Both the position numbers and the translations under genes were made by a program. A stretch of 64,000 nt of DNA from an uncultured Pseudomonadales bacterium (GTDB taxonomy: Bacteria; Pseudomonadota; Gammaproteobacteria; Pseudomonadales; Porticoccaceae), in the NCBI GenBank assembly GCA_943788895.1, contig CALSRZ010000003.1:1-64000 (forward strand). Reading direction: 5' to 3'. The notes below the pieces were generated by a model. That model did not search any database. It was given only the letters and a program-made list of their open reading frames with translations, and was not told where the DNA came from. Numbering within the stretch: the first letter of the stretch is position 1; every line of letters starts with the position of its first letter. Positions 54,094 to 63,760 of the stretch are shown one piece after another.

Positions 54094-55428
54094 TTACTGG
54101 TGGGCGGGAATCAATATTTTTTGGCCCACTTTGATGGTGCTGTTACGCATTTTATTGTAGCTTAAAATATGTGTAACCGAGGTGTTGTAGCGCTGGGCAA
54201 TCTCCGACAATGTGTCGCCGCGGGCAATGGTATAACTGCGCTGACGCTTGCCTTTATTTACCGCCAGCGATGTGCCCTCAGGCGTGTTATCCATATAGTA
54301 ACTGACCAGTCCGTTATAGATCGCGGCGGCCATCTTTTGCTGGTAGGCCCCGCTACTCAATTGTCGGGCTTCTTTGGGGTTGGATATAAAGCCGGTTTCG
54401 ATCAACAGTGAGGGGATATCCGGCGATTTAAGCACTAAAAATCCCGCCTGCTCGACACGCTTTTTATGTAATCTGGCCACGCCACCCATATTCTTTAAGA
54501 CATATTTTCCGGCATCGAGGCTACTGATCAAGGTTCCTGTCATGGACAGATCCAATAGCACCTCGCGAAGAGCTGCATCTTTATTATCTAGGTTTAATGA
54601 GCCCTCGGCACCGCCAATTAAATCCGCACGGTTTTCCTTTTTCGCCAAGAAGCGTGCCGCTTCACTGGTAGCGCCCTTGGTGGACAGTGCATAGACTGAG
54701 GCACCGTTTGCCTTGGGGTTGGTAAAGGCGTCGGCATGAATAGAGAGAAAGAAATCCGCGCGACTTTTGCGGGCAATTGCCGTGCGTTTGCGATGGGCCA
54801 GATAGTAGTCGCCGGTGCGCACCAGTTCGCCGCTAAAGTCCGGGTGTTTATCAAAGAGTTTTTCCAGACGTCGAGCTATTTGGAAGGCGACTACTTTTTC
54901 GCGAATACCTTTTGGGCCAAGTGCACCGGGATCTTCCCCACCGTGACCGGCGTCGATAGAAATAACAATCTTGCGATTGGCTTTTGGCAGCACTTTTTTC
55001 GCGGGCTTATTGGCCACTTTAGCTGTATCAAAAAGATCGACAACCAATCTATCGCCATACTGTTCGTTGGCTTTAAGGGTAAAGTTATTTACCCGCACCC
55101 TGGTCTTTAATTCCAGAACAATACGCAGATTTGAACCATTGCGAACACCGGAACGAATTTTACTGATAGGGGTTGGAGAGATTTCCAGCTTGTCCAGATT
55201 TGCTTTTAGCTCTGCACCCTCAATATCAATAACCAGGCGACTCGGGTTATCCAGAGTGAAGACTTTGTAGTCAAAGGTATCGCTGATATCGAATACCAGT
55301 CGGGTATTATCCGGCGCTCGCCAGATTCGCGCGCTGTCTATATCGGCGGCAAAAATTGGGGCGGCAATAAAAAGTATTGCCGTAAATATAAATGCTGCTG
55401 TTATCTTTAAGCGCAATTTAAATCCCAT
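54094..55428 (-). CDS. amiB: N-acetylmuramoyl-L-alanine amidase AmiB/AmiC-type with LysM
   Basis: Cleaves peptidoglycan crosslink stems at the septum. The 444 residues start with a signal peptide (ITAAFIFTAILFIAAPIFA). An N-terminal AMIN targeting domain (about 30-130, IDSARIWRAPDNTRLVFDIS) follows, then an Amidase_3 zinc domain (about 150-375) with ISIDAGHGGEDPGA, LVRTGDYYLAHRKR, SIHADAF and SLLIETGFISNPKEA (the catalytic Glu). A C-terminal LysM module carries YTIARGDTLSEIAQRYNTSV. A tandem duplication at the tsaE end leaves only 35 bases between the two genes. Confidence 0.95.
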   Translation of the reverse strand: MGFKLRLKITAAFIFTAILFIAAPIFAADIDSARIWRAPDNTRLVFDISDTFDYKVFTLDNPSRLVIDIEGAELKANLDKLEISPTPISKIRSGVRNGSNLRIVLELKTRVRVNNFTLKANEQYGDRLVVDLFDTAKVANKPAKKVLPKANRKIVISIDAGHGGEDPGALGPKGIREKVVAFQIARRLEKLFDKHPDFSGELVRTGDYYLAHRKRTAIARKSRADFFLSIHADAFTNPKANGASVYALSTKGATSEAARFLAKKENRADLIGGAEGSLNLDNKDAALREVLLDLSMTGTLISSLDAGKYVLKNMGGVARLHKKRVEQAGFLVLKSPDIPSLLIETGFISNPKEARQLSSGAYQQKMAAAIYNGLVSYYMDNTPEGTSLAVNKGKRQRSYTIARGDTLSEIAQRYNTSVTHILSYNKMRNSTIKVGQKILIPAHQ

Positions 55429-55434
55429 TTTTAT

Positions 55435-55476
55435 AGCTCTTCTATTAGCTCTTCTATTAACTCTTATTTTAGCTCT
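55435..55476. repeat. 12-bp tandem repeat at the tsaE stop / amiB start
   Basis: Plus-strand AGCTCTTCTATT occurs at 55435-55446 and 55447-55458, then diverged as AACTCTTATTTT (55459-55470) and AGCTCT (55471-55476). The TTA at 55464-55466 is the tsaE stop, and the last unit encodes the final tsaE codons (LEELK). The copies fill the gap up to the amiB start. Confidence 0.8.
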
Positions 55477-55988
55477 TCCAGCTGCGAGATAATCTTATAA
55501 CCCAAATCACCGCCTGCTCTAAAACCAAGGGTTCGACCCTCATCTGTTTGGATAATTCCAATCTCTATATCGGCAGCGGGTAAAAACCCCTGCCCGCGCT
55601 CGGGCCATTCTATCAAGCATAGGCAGGCTTCTGCCAGATAGTCGCGAAAGCCCATATATTCGAGCTCTTCCGGGTCGATTAAACGGTAAAAGTCAAAATG
55701 GCACACTCTGCCCAATGGCAACTCATAAGGCTCCACTAAAGTGTAGGTGGGGCTCTTAACCGAACCGCTATGACCGAGACCATTGAGTATGCCGCGACTA
55801 AGGGTAGTTTTACCGGCGCCCAAATCACCGCTGAGCGAAATTAGCAGCGCCTGTTTAGCTGCTGTTTCACTATTCAAACTGTGGACATCTCTAATTGCCC
55901 TGGCGATCTTGCCGCCAAACTGCAGCATCAATGATTCACCCGGCACTGTGACGGTTAAGCTTTCCCCATATGAGGCAGCCTCTGTCAC
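55464..55988 (-). CDS. tsaE: tRNA threonylcarbamoyladenosine ATPase TsaE
   Basis: A small P-loop ATPase (174 residues) that resets the TsaBD complex during t6A synthesis. Motifs: SGDLGAGKTTLSRGILNGLG (Walker A), VKSPTYTLVEPYEL, FDFYRLIDPEELEYMG and LIEWPERGQ. The C-terminus is 20 residues longer than the minimum. Start overlaps nnr by 4 bases. Its partner tsaD is 33 kb away. Confidence 0.96.
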   Translation of the reverse strand: MTEAASYGESLTVTVPGESLMLQFGGKIARAIRDVHSLNSETAAKQALLISLSGDLGAGKTTLSRGILNGLGHSGSVKSPTYTLVEPYELPLGRVCHFDFYRLIDPEELEYMGFRDYLAEACLCLIEWPERGQGFLPAADIEIGIIQTDEGRTLGFRAGGDLGYKIISQLEELK

Positions 55989-57496
55989 AGATCGGCACCA
56001 TTTAGAATCGCGGTTATAAAGCCGCCGATATCAGTGGCAGTAAGTCCACGGGCACCGCGCTCCTCAACCGCCAAATCCGCCGCTGCCGAATGCAGACAAC
56101 AACCCAGCTGGGCGGCCTGAGATGGCGCGAGACCCTGAGCTAAGAGACCACCGACAATCCCGGACAACATATCGCCCATTCCTGCAGTCGCCATACTTGG
56201 GTTGCCATAGGGACAGACACTGATCAGTTCACTATCGCCACTGGCAATAAGCGTTCCGGCACCCTTGAGAAGCACTACTGCATTAAACTTTTTCTGCAAC
56301 TGGCGCACCGCAGAAAAACGATCGCCCTGCACTTCTGCAACACTAATATTTAAAAGTCGTGCCGCTTCAGCCGGATGGGGTGTCATCACCCAGTGGCTGC
56401 CATCGGGCTTGGGCACTACCCTTCCCTCGGCAATAATATTTAGCGCATCGGCATCCACTACCATCGGCAGTCCACTGGCAACGGCTTTTTGCAGCAGCTG
56501 TTCAGACCAGGGTGAGCGTCCAAGACCTGGGCCGACAATTAAGACTGTTGGCTTATCCAACAGAGGCTCTAATTCCTGACCGGAAATAATACCGCTGGCC
56601 ATTATCTCTGGCTGGCGAGCCAAAATTGCCGCGACATGTTCGGGGCGAGTGGCGACACCAACCAGTCCGGCACCAGTGCGCAGGGCTGATTCTGCGGCCA
56701 TCAGTCCGGCACCGCCGTAACCATGATCACCGCCAATTACCATGGCGTGTCCAAATTGATTTTTATAGGCATCTGCATCGCGATCTGGAAAGACCTCAAG
56801 CAGATCATCGAGATTCATTAACGCGGAACTGCAGGGCTGTTGCTGAAAAAGCTGCTCATCAATATCCAGTGAGTGATAAATGATTTCACCGCAGAGGGCC
56901 GGTCCACGACCGCTGAACATACCCTGCTTGGCGGCGATAAAGGTTACGCTTATATCAGCTTTTACCGCTGCACCTGCAGCACTGCCAGTATCACTACAAA
57001 GCCCTGAGGGTAGATCGATTGAAAGTACAGGAAGCGCGGCATTGTTTATACAGTGGATAGCATCTGCGTAGAGTTCACGTACAGGCTGTTGGAAACCCGT
57101 TCCCAGCAGTGCATCGACAATTACACCTTCATCAAGATCTATATCCGCAGAAAATGCGACAAGGGAAACACCAGCATTTGCACTATAGTCTCTGGCCAGT
57201 GCCGCGTCGCCAGAAAGCTTTTCTTTTGCAGCTAACTCTATAACCCGAACGGAAATGCCTTTTTCAGCAGCCAGTGCTGCAACTATATAGCCATCGCCGG
57301 CATTGTTGCCGGAGCCACAAAAAACTGTGATTACCGAGGGCGCCCCCCAGGCATCGAGCAGCTCATCAAATGCGGCGCGAGCGGCGCGTTTCATTAAAAC
57401 GATGCTCGGGATCCCCAGCTGTTGAATCGCCAGACCATCCAGTTGACGAACAGATTTTGAATTATATAGAGCGTCTTGAATAACAATGTGCGACAT
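55985..57496 (-). CDS. nnr: bifunctional NAD(P)HX epimerase/dehydratase Nnr
   Basis: Repairs hydrated NAD(P)H. The 503-residue fusion has an N-terminal YjeF_N epimerase domain (about 1-215) with VFCGSGNNAGDGYIVA and LPSGLCSDTGSAAG, and a C-terminal carbohydrate-kinase-like dehydratase domain (about 230-500) with GGDHGYGGAGLMAAESALRT, VGPGLGRSPWS, VMTPHPAEAARLL and NPSMATAGMGDMLSGIVGGL. It is the first gene of the nnr-tsaE-amiB-mutL-miaA run and diverges from queG across a 56-base gap. Confidence 0.96.
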   Translation of the reverse strand: MSHIVIQDALYNSKSVRQLDGLAIQQLGIPSIVLMKRAARAAFDELLDAWGAPSVITVFCGSGNNAGDGYIVAALAAEKGISVRVIELAAKEKLSGDAALARDYSANAGVSLVAFSADIDLDEGVIVDALLGTGFQQPVRELYADAIHCINNAALPVLSIDLPSGLCSDTGSAAGAAVKADISVTFIAAKQGMFSGRGPALCGEIIYHSLDIDEQLFQQQPCSSALMNLDDLLEVFPDRDADAYKNQFGHAMVIGGDHGYGGAGLMAAESALRTGAGLVGVATRPEHVAAILARQPEIMASGIISGQELEPLLDKPTVLIVGPGLGRSPWSEQLLQKAVASGLPMVVDADALNIIAEGRVVPKPDGSHWVMTPHPAEAARLLNISVAEVQGDRFSAVRQLQKKFNAVVLLKGAGTLIASGDSELISVCPYGNPSMATAGMGDMLSGIVGGLLAQGLAPSQAAQLGCCLHSAAADLAVEERGARGLTATDIGGFITAILNGADL

Positions 57497-57552
57497 GTTC
57501 GCGAGTTCCCAGTAAGATTACCGCGATTATATGTCAGATTAGCCCTGAAACC

Positions 57553-58665
57553 ATGACCGAAACAAATAAGCTCGATGATCTAGCGAAAAATATTAAAGCC
57601 TGGGGGGAAACTTTGGGCTTTCAGCAGGTGGCTATTTCAAAACCAGATCTCGACCAGGCTTCCGAGCGTCTTTTACGCTGGCTGGAAAACGGTTTTCAGG
57701 GTTCAATGCAGTGGATGGGCGCCCATGGTGACAAGCGCTACAAAGTCGATAAGTTGGTGGATAATACGGTGCGGGTTATCTCTGTGCGTATGGACTATCT
57801 TACCGACAGCAATATGATCGCCGTGCTTAAAGATGACAATAAAGCTTATATATCAAGGTATGCCCTGGGTCGTGACTATCACAAACTGATCCGCAAACGA
57901 CTTGCCGACCTGACCAAAAAAATCGAGGCCGAGATAGATCGACTCGGCCTTACCGATCTGCAATTAAACCAACGACCCTTTGTCGATAGTGCGCCGGTGA
58001 TGGAAAAGCCGCTGGCGGCTCAGGCCGGACTTGGCTGGATTGGCAAAAACACCTTGCTGTTAAATGACAAAGTCGGCTCGTGGTTTTTTCTTGGGGAGAT
58101 TTATATCTCGCTAAAATTGCCGGTCGACGATAACCAGCAGACCGATAAGTGCGGTAACTGTCGCGCCTGTTTAAAAGTCTGCCCGACTGATGCTTTTCCG
58201 GAACCCTATGTTCTGGATGCACGCAGATGTATTTCCTATCTAACTATTGAGAGTCAGGAACCAATTCCTGAAGAGCTGCGACCGCTGATGGGCAATCGGG
58301 TATTTGGCTGTGATGACTGCCAGATAATCTGCCCCTGGAATCGCTATTCATCAAAGACTCAGGAAATCGATTTTAGCCCGCGGCACAATCTGGATAATTC
58401 CGATTTAGTGACTCTCTTTGAGTGGACAGAAGACGAGTTCAATCAAAAAACTGAAGGCTCGCCTATTCGACGTATTGGCTTTCAGCGCTGGTTGCGCAAT
58501 CTCTCTGTGGGTCTCGGCAATGCGCCGCCATCAGAGCGAATTATCAGCGCTTTGCAACAGCGAGCCGATGATGATTCAGCGCTGGTTCGTGAACATGTTG
58601 AATGGGCGCTGCAAGAACAGCAGCGCAAGTTTAATACCGCCGAAGAAATACCTACAGGCGAATAA
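57553..58665 (+). CDS. queG: epoxyqueuosine reductase QueG
   Basis: Last step of queuosine synthesis in tRNA, a cobalamin- and two [4Fe-4S]-dependent reduction. It is 370 residues. The N-terminal B12 domain shows [10 protein letters not shown]-like (read as [18 protein letters not shown]) and [20 protein letters not shown] followed by GKNTLL. The ferredoxin part has [19 protein letters not shown] and [11 protein letters not shown], and HEAT-like repeats end the protein ([14 protein letters not shown]). Divergent from nnr; tail overlap with orn of 14 bases. Confidence 0.97.
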   Translation: MTETNKLDDLAKNIKAWGETLGFQQVAISKPDLDQASERLLRWLENGFQGSMQWMGAHGDKRYKVDKLVDNTVRVISVRMDYLTDSNMIAVLKDDNKAYISRYALGRDYHKLIRKRLADLTKKIEAEIDRLGLTDLQLNQRPFVDSAPVMEKPLAAQAGLGWIGKNTLLLNDKVGSWFFLGEIYISLKLPVDDNQQTDKCGNCRACLKVCPTDAFPEPYVLDARRCISYLTIESQEPIPEELRPLMGNRVFGCDDCQIICPWNRYSSKTQEIDFSPRHNLDNSDLVTLFEWTEDEFNQKTEGSPIRRIGFQRWLRNLSVGLGNAPPSERIISALQQRADDDSALVREHVEWALQEQQRKFNTAEEIPTGE

Positions 58666-59212
58666 ACACTTCCCGGTAATAGACCAATTCGCGAATAGAG
58701 TCGTGAATATCATCCATAGCCAGATGGCTGCCGCGTTTCTTAAAGCCATTGGATAACTCGGGCTTCCAGCGCTGCACCAGCTCTTTAAGAGTGCTGACAT
58801 CGAGATTTCGGTAGTGAAAGAAGGTTTCCAGTTCGGGCATATAGTTGGCCAGAAAGCGTCGATCCTGACAGATTGAATTGCCGCACATAGGCGATTTTCC
58901 CGCCGGTACCCACTGTGCTAAAAACTCGATAGTCGCCGCTGCCGCTTCAGCTTCAGTGGTGGTGCTCTGACGAACTCGCTCGGTAAGACCGGAGCCGCCG
59001 TGCTGGCGTGTATTCCAATCATCCATACCCTCTAACAGCTGATCCGACTGATGGACGGCCAATACCGGGCCCTCGGCGAGAATATTGAGGTCTTTATCGG
59101 TGACCACTGTGGCAATCTCAATAATGCGATCGCGCTCGGGGCTGAGACCTGTCATCTCTAAGTCGATCCAGATAAGGTTCATTGGATCGGGATTTTGCGG
59201 TGATTTGGTCAT
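58652..59212 (-). CDS. orn: oligoribonuclease
   Basis: A DEDDh-type 3'-5' exonuclease (186 residues) that degrades 2-5 nt RNAs, including pGpG produced from c-di-GMP by EAL enzymes. Motifs: [11 protein letters not shown] (two metal acids), [19 protein letters not shown] and [14 protein letters not shown] (catalytic His and Asp). It is complete. Tail to tail with queG. Of note, the SEFIR-EAL and HD-GYP proteins in this window would feed pGpG or GMP to this pathway. Confidence 0.97.
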   Translation of the reverse strand: MTKSPQNPDPMNLIWIDLEMTGLSPERDRIIEIATVVTDKDLNILAEGPVLAVHQSDQLLEGMDDWNTRQHGGSGLTERVRQSTTTEAEAAAATIEFLAQWVPAGKSPMCGNSICQDRRFLANYMPELETFFHYRNLDVSTLKELVQRWKPELSNGFKKRGSHLAMDDIHDSIRELVYYREVFIRL

Positions 59213-59358
59213 TTAAAATTTTCCGTGAAATGTCAGGTCAGGGTTAGCAAAATGTTACTTCAGCCGGATATGCTATATCCTTGCGAACCAGAACGCCAGA
59301 GAGAGTACTGACCAAGGTATTTAATCAGGTGTTTATCGAACAGTTAAAGAGAGCTTGA

Positions 59359-60381
59359 ATGGCCAAACGCAATCTCAGCCTACGACAAAAAAACCGCATC
59401 CAGTCAATTCAGGAGCGTCGTCGTGAGCGTGCCATGCTTAAAAACACCATCAGTGATGATGAGCTGGAGAATCTAACTCAGCTCGGCCCAGAGGTGCGCG
59501 GTACGGTTATTACCAACTTTGGCGCACAGATTGATATTGAGGGTCTGGAAGGCAGCTATAAGGACAAAATTTACCGCTGTCATATCCGCGCCAACCTGGA
59601 ACCGCTGGTCACCGGAGATACGGTAATCTGGCGCCACGCGGAGCCCAATGGCGTGATTGTCGCCCGCGAGCCGCGTAACTCTGAGCTACTGCGCCCAGAC
59701 CCCTACGGCAAACTTCGCCCTGTAGCGGCCAATGTGGATCGCATTGCAATTGTATTTTCCGCTAAGCCAACCGCTTACAGCAACCTTATCGATCGCTATC
59801 TGATCGCCTCTGAAGCACAGAATATCCAGCCGGTATTAGTCGTCAATAAGATCGATATGCTCGAGGGCGGTGAGCACCCCTATATTGAGCAATTAATGGC
59901 TGACTATAAGACCGTTGGCTATGAGGTTCTTGCAGTTTCGACCAAGACTGGCGCCGGTATGGATGAACTGAAAGATTATCTGGCAGCGCACACCTCTATC
60001 TTTGTCGGTCAATCCGGGGTCGGAAAGTCTTCCCTGATCAATCAGCTGCAACCGGATGCCAATATCCTTGTCGGAGGACTCTCTGAGGGTACTGACAAGG
60101 GCACCCATACCACGACCGCCTCAAGACTCTTTCACCTTGAAAATGGCGGCCACTTAATTGACTCTCCAGGTATTCGCGAATTCGCGGTGACCAATCTGAG
60201 TGACGAACAGATTATTGATGGCTTTATTGAATTTAGGCCGTTTCTCGGCCGGTGCAAATTTCGCGACTGTAAACACCGGGTCGAACTCGGCTGCGCCCTT
60301 TTAAAGGCGTCACAGGAAGGCAAAATACTCGATGTGCGGCTGATGAATTATCGCAATATCCTTGCTAGTCAGGATGAGTAA
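59359..60381 (+). CDS. rsgA: small ribosomal subunit biogenesis GTPase RsgA
   Basis: A circularly permuted GTPase (340 residues) for late 30S assembly. An OB-fold region (RGTVITNFGAQIDIEG, YRCHIRANLEPLVTGDTVIW) precedes G4 VVNKIDML, then G1 FVGQSGVGKSSLINQL and G3 DSPGIREF. The zinc-binding tail is RCKFRDCKHRVELGCALLKA with the Cys-Cys-His-Cys order. A basic N-terminus (KRNLSLRQKNRIQSIQERRR) is typical. It begins a plus-strand run with rhdA and psd, as in pseudomonads. Confidence 0.97.
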   Translation: MAKRNLSLRQKNRIQSIQERRRERAMLKNTISDDELENLTQLGPEVRGTVITNFGAQIDIEGLEGSYKDKIYRCHIRANLEPLVTGDTVIWRHAEPNGVIVAREPRNSELLRPDPYGKLRPVAANVDRIAIVFSAKPTAYSNLIDRYLIASEAQNIQPVLVVNKIDMLEGGEHPYIEQLMADYKTVGYEVLAVSTKTGAGMDELKDYLAAHTSIFVGQSGVGKSSLINQLQPDANILVGGLSEGTDKGTHTTTASRLFHLENGGHLIDSPGIREFAVTNLSDEQIIDGFIEFRPFLGRCKFRDCKHRVELGCALLKASQEGKILDVRLMNYRNILASQDE

Positions 60382-60429
60382 TAATGTTAAACTCCGCCGC
60401 AGAAAAACAGCCTGTTAGCGAATTGTAAA

Positions 60430-61248
60430 ATGACTAATCCTATTCCCCGTCTACTAGAACCCTGCGAACTGGAAGCGATTCTTGATCGCGATAATTTATT
60501 GATTATCGATCTGTGTAATCCGGCTCTCTATCAACAAAAACATGTTCCCGGCGCGGTGCATTTATCCGGCAGCCTATTGATGGCTGGCACAGCGCCCACG
60601 CCAGGCAAACTGCCATCAGTGGAGCAGTTGAGTAAAATTATTAGCTATCTGGGTATCAGCGCTGAGACCCATGTGGTGATTTACGATGATGAGGGCGGCG
60701 GCTGGGCCGGTCGTATGGCCTGGACATTGGATTTGCTTGGCTACAGCAATTGGTCATACCTGAACGGCGGTATTGTCTCCTGGGTTAAGGAAGGTTTTCC
60801 CACCCAGAGTGAAGCAAACCAGCCGGCCAGCCAAAGTACCGAAGCCAACCTGGCCAATCCAGCAGTGCGCAGCGATGTAGAGCTGATCACCAGTAAACTT
60901 GAAGATGATAACTTTGCAGTCTGGGATGCTCGCAGTCCCGCTGAGTACCGTGGCGATATGGTTCGCTCGGCTCGCGGCGGCCATATTCCCGGCGCAATCA
61001 ATATTGAGTGGACCAGCCTGATGGACCAGCAGCGCAATCTGCGTCTTCGCGAGGATGCCCAGGCTATTCTCGATGCTGCAGGGTTAACTCAGGATAAAGT
61101 AATAACCACCCATTGCCAGAGCCACCACCGCTCGGCATTTACCTATATGGCTGCGCGGATTCTCGGCTACAGCAATATCAGCGCATACGACGGTTCTTGG
61201 GCTGAATGGGGAAATCTTGACTCTACAGCAGTTGAGCTCGGCGGTTAA
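60430..61248 (+). CDS. rhdA: thiosulfate sulfurtransferase, RhdA-type rhodanese
   Basis: A two-domain rhodanese (272 residues) that moves sulfane sulfur. The N-terminal inactive domain shows LIIDLCNPALYQQKHVPGAV and the C-terminal catalytic domain VWDARSPAEYRGDMV with active-site loop THCQSHHRSAFTYM. A CQ(T/S)HHR loop is that of Azotobacter RhdA rather than the CGSGVTA of SseA, so rhdA is the better name. Ends AYDGSWAEWGN. Located between rsgA and psd, the same order as in pseudomonads. Confidence 0.92.
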   Translation: MTNPIPRLLEPCELEAILDRDNLLIIDLCNPALYQQKHVPGAVHLSGSLLMAGTAPTPGKLPSVEQLSKIISYLGISAETHVVIYDDEGGGWAGRMAWTLDLLGYSNWSYLNGGIVSWVKEGFPTQSEANQPASQSTEANLANPAVRSDVELITSKLEDDNFAVWDARSPAEYRGDMVRSARGGHIPGAINIEWTSLMDQQRNLRLREDAQAILDAAGLTQDKVITTHCQSHHRSAFTYMAARILGYSNISAYDGSWAEWGNLDSTAVELGG

Positions 61249-61304
61249 GTAAGCCAGATAATTTAAAACTAAAGTTAGAAACTAAAAATCATGAGTTACA
61301 AACT

Positions 61305-62159
61305 ATGAATCATCGCGCAGAATTATTTGTCGCACTACAGCGACTGCTCCCAAAGCATGCCCTTTCGAGACTTATCGCCAAGGCTGCGGAATCGCAAACA
61401 GTCTGGCTAAAAAACGCCTTAATTGAGCGTGCAATCGCTTCATTCGATATCAATATTGATGAGGCCGAGAGCGATGATATTAATGACTATAAGAACTTTA
61501 ATAGCTTCTTTACTCGCGCCTTAAAAGACGGTGTCCGCCCCATAGATAATGACGATCAGGCTGTTGTCTCTCCCGCTGATGGCGCGGTTAGTCAGGCCGG
61601 CCCCATCAATCATCATAAAATTATTCAGGCTAAAGGCAGCGACTATTCTGTCAGCCGCCTGCTAGGTGATTCACAACAGGCGAAGAGTTATGAAAATGGC
61701 AGTTTCGCCACTATCTATCTTTCACCTCGCGACTACCACCGCGTGCATATACCTGCTGCTGGCAAGCTAATCAGTACTCGCTATATTCCCGGCGATCTGT
61801 TTTCGGTCAATGATCAAACCGCGCAGGCACTGCCCAATCTATTTGCCCGCAACGAGCGATTGGTCTGTGAATTTGAATCAGAGAACGGTAACTTTGTGGT
61901 GGTTTTTGTTGGTGCAATGCTGGTGGCTGGTATTGAAACTGTCTGGGGTGGCTTTGAAACACCGGGGCGCGGTGCTATAAGAGAGACTGACTTTTCCGAT
62001 CGCGATCTGAGCTACAAAAAAGGTGATGAGATTGGCCGCTTTAAGTTTGGCTCTACCGTTATTCTGTTATTCCCGGAGGACGGAATTCGCTGGCAGGATT
62101 CATTGATGCCTCAGGCTGATGTTCAGATGGGCGAAAAGATTGCGGTTTTTAATAGTTAG
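61305..62159 (+). CDS. psd: phosphatidylserine decarboxylase proenzyme
   Basis: Makes phosphatidylethanolamine. At 284 residues it has normal length. Motifs: FNSFFTRALKDGVRPID, VVSPADGAVSQAGPI, ATIYLSPRDYHRVHIPAAGK and the self-cleavage site KFGSTVILLF, where Ser becomes the pyruvoyl group (GST, here preceded by Phe instead of the usual Leu). Membrane associated. It ends 16 bases before the end of the HD-GYP gene (convergent). Confidence 0.96.
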   Translation: MNHRAELFVALQRLLPKHALSRLIAKAAESQTVWLKNALIERAIASFDINIDEAESDDINDYKNFNSFFTRALKDGVRPIDNDDQAVVSPADGAVSQAGPINHHKIIQAKGSDYSVSRLLGDSQQAKSYENGSFATIYLSPRDYHRVHIPAAGKLISTRYIPGDLFSVNDQTAQALPNLFARNERLVCEFESENGNFVVVFVGAMLVAGIETVWGGFETPGRGAIRETDFSDRDLSYKKGDEIGRFKFGSTVILLFPEDGIRWQDSLMPQADVQMGEKIAVFNS

Positions 62160-62175
62160 AGAGCGCTAAAGGAAA

Positions 62176-63627
62176 CTAGAGAGAAAGCCGCTGCTTAAGG
62201 GCGGAGAGAAAGCCGCCACTTGATGCTGCCTTTGCGCCTCCCAATCCACCTCCCAATGCCAGCAATCCAGACATAGGGGTATCGAAGGGCTTGGCTATCA
62301 GTCGATTTAATAACTGATCATCAACATTCAATTTCTCTGGGTCAATATCTCTGATAATCGCCAACTTGCTTACCTCAAAGGATCGACGAGCGCCAAAGTT
62401 ACGCAGCTGAGCGCGAGATTTTTCTTCATTTTTGAGGTCGACAAAAATATAGTTCGGTTCATCAGCGCTGTTTTCGCTCTTCTCAAACACTGCCACTCTG
62501 GGTGACAGTCGTGATTTCGGGTTTTGCTCAACCACCATTCCCCTATCGCCAGTGGACAACTCGACCACTGTTCCAGCGGGATAGAGTCCCACCGAGCGGA
62601 TAAATTCAATCACCAGATCTTCAGCAAAATCCTGACCACGAAGTTCGTAGAGCCTGCCGGTTGCTTTGGATGGAGTAAGAGTCTCGGCTACTTCCCGGGG
62701 ATTACACAGGCGGTCAAATTCCGAGGCAATTCCAGCGATAGCGGCCAGAAAAGGGATTCGCTTTCCCGAACAGCCTTTGGGAAAACCACTGCCGTTATAG
62801 CGCTCACAGTGAAATTTAATAATATTCAGCACGCGCCGATTATCAAAATCTGACTGCTTGAGGTTCTCGACACTGGCGCTAACAAAACTGCGGTATTCGG
62901 CCTCTTCATCTGAATTTCTATCGACTTTGCGCAACAATGCGCGATCCATGCCAGCTTTGCCGACATCCTTTAGCAGGGTCGCCAGACAGAGGTCTTTTAA
63001 CTGTTCTATATCCAGGCCAATATGACGAGCAAACTGGGTAGCCCATAGAGAGGAGCGAATACTGTGATCGTGAGTATGGGGGTCTTTGGCGCGCAGCCTC
63101 AATAGCCAGGTAAAGGCATCGGGGCAGCGCACAACACTATCAACCATATCATCGACAGTCTCCTGGAGCTGATCGAGATTAAAGTGACCACCTTTGGTGA
63201 TTTGACGAGTTGCAACACTCAGGCACCCCACCAGATTATTCATCACTCGTCGCGCCGCCGGTATCTCTTTTGCCAGTTCAACGGTTTTATTGTAAATATA
63301 AGGTTTTACTACAAAGCTGCGCGGTGCAACGCTGCGGGGGTTTTTATTCGGATTGATAGGGCTGCTATCGACAATCACTGATGAGCGATTATTTCGATGC
63401 ATGGGGTTTGCTGAACCTGCGGTTTTCAGATCGAGGGGGGAAGCCCCTTTAGCCACATCGATATAGACATAATCACAGTAGGCTTTAACTCTTGAGGCGT
63501 CGGCGATACTCTTAATCATAAACCCCTGAATGGGAAATGGGGTTTCAGCCCAGGGCTTATCCAGTGCGGAAACAAACATTCCCACTTCGAGTTCGTGAAT
63601 AAAAACTTTTAGTTGCTGAAGAGACAT
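62176..63627 (-). CDS. DUF3391 + atypical HD-GYP domain protein
   Basis: A 483-residue soluble protein. N-terminal DUF3391 (about 1-100: VFIHELEVGMFVSALDKPW, IQGFMIKS). A HD-GYP-like domain (about 170-350) is recognisable from HTHDHSIRSSLWATQFARHI, LATLLKDVGKAGMDRALLRK, FHCERYNGSGFPKGCSGKRI and LAAIAGIASEFDRLC, but key residues differ: the HD pair is KD, HHExxDGxGYP reads HCERYNGSGFP (His to Cys, Asp to Asn, Tyr to Phe). Catalytic c-di-GMP hydrolysis is therefore doubtful; binding or a regulatory role is possible. Such variants are known in the DUF3391 group. A variable C-terminus (about 400-483) ends in a Gly-rich segment. Confidence 0.85.
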   Translation of the reverse strand: MSLQQLKVFIHELEVGMFVSALDKPWAETPFPIQGFMIKSIADASRVKAYCDYVYIDVAKGASPLDLKTAGSANPMHRNNRSSVIVDSSPINPNKNPRSVAPRSFVVKPYIYNKTVELAKEIPAARRVMNNLVGCLSVATRQITKGGHFNLDQLQETVDDMVDSVVRCPDAFTWLLRLRAKDPHTHDHSIRSSLWATQFARHIGLDIEQLKDLCLATLLKDVGKAGMDRALLRKVDRNSDEEAEYRSFVSASVENLKQSDFDNRRVLNIIKFHCERYNGSGFPKGCSGKRIPFLAAIAGIASEFDRLCNPREVAETLTPSKATGRLYELRGQDFAEDLVIEFIRSVGLYPAGTVVELSTGDRGMVVEQNPKSRLSPRVAVFEKSENSADEPNYIFVDLKNEEKSRAQLRNFGARRSFEVSKLAIIRDIDPEKLNVDDQLLNRLIAKPFDTPMSGLLALGGGLGGAKAASSGGFLSALKQRLSL

Positions 63628-63760
63628 AGCTTTCTACCAGATCTGTGCGACTAATATGCCAAAACACCTTGAACAAGAAATGTAACGCTTTGAACAATCC
63701 AAAAGCGTGTTCAGGTATCAGTTTTAACAAATATAGACTAAGAACTGGTCGAGCTATGGG

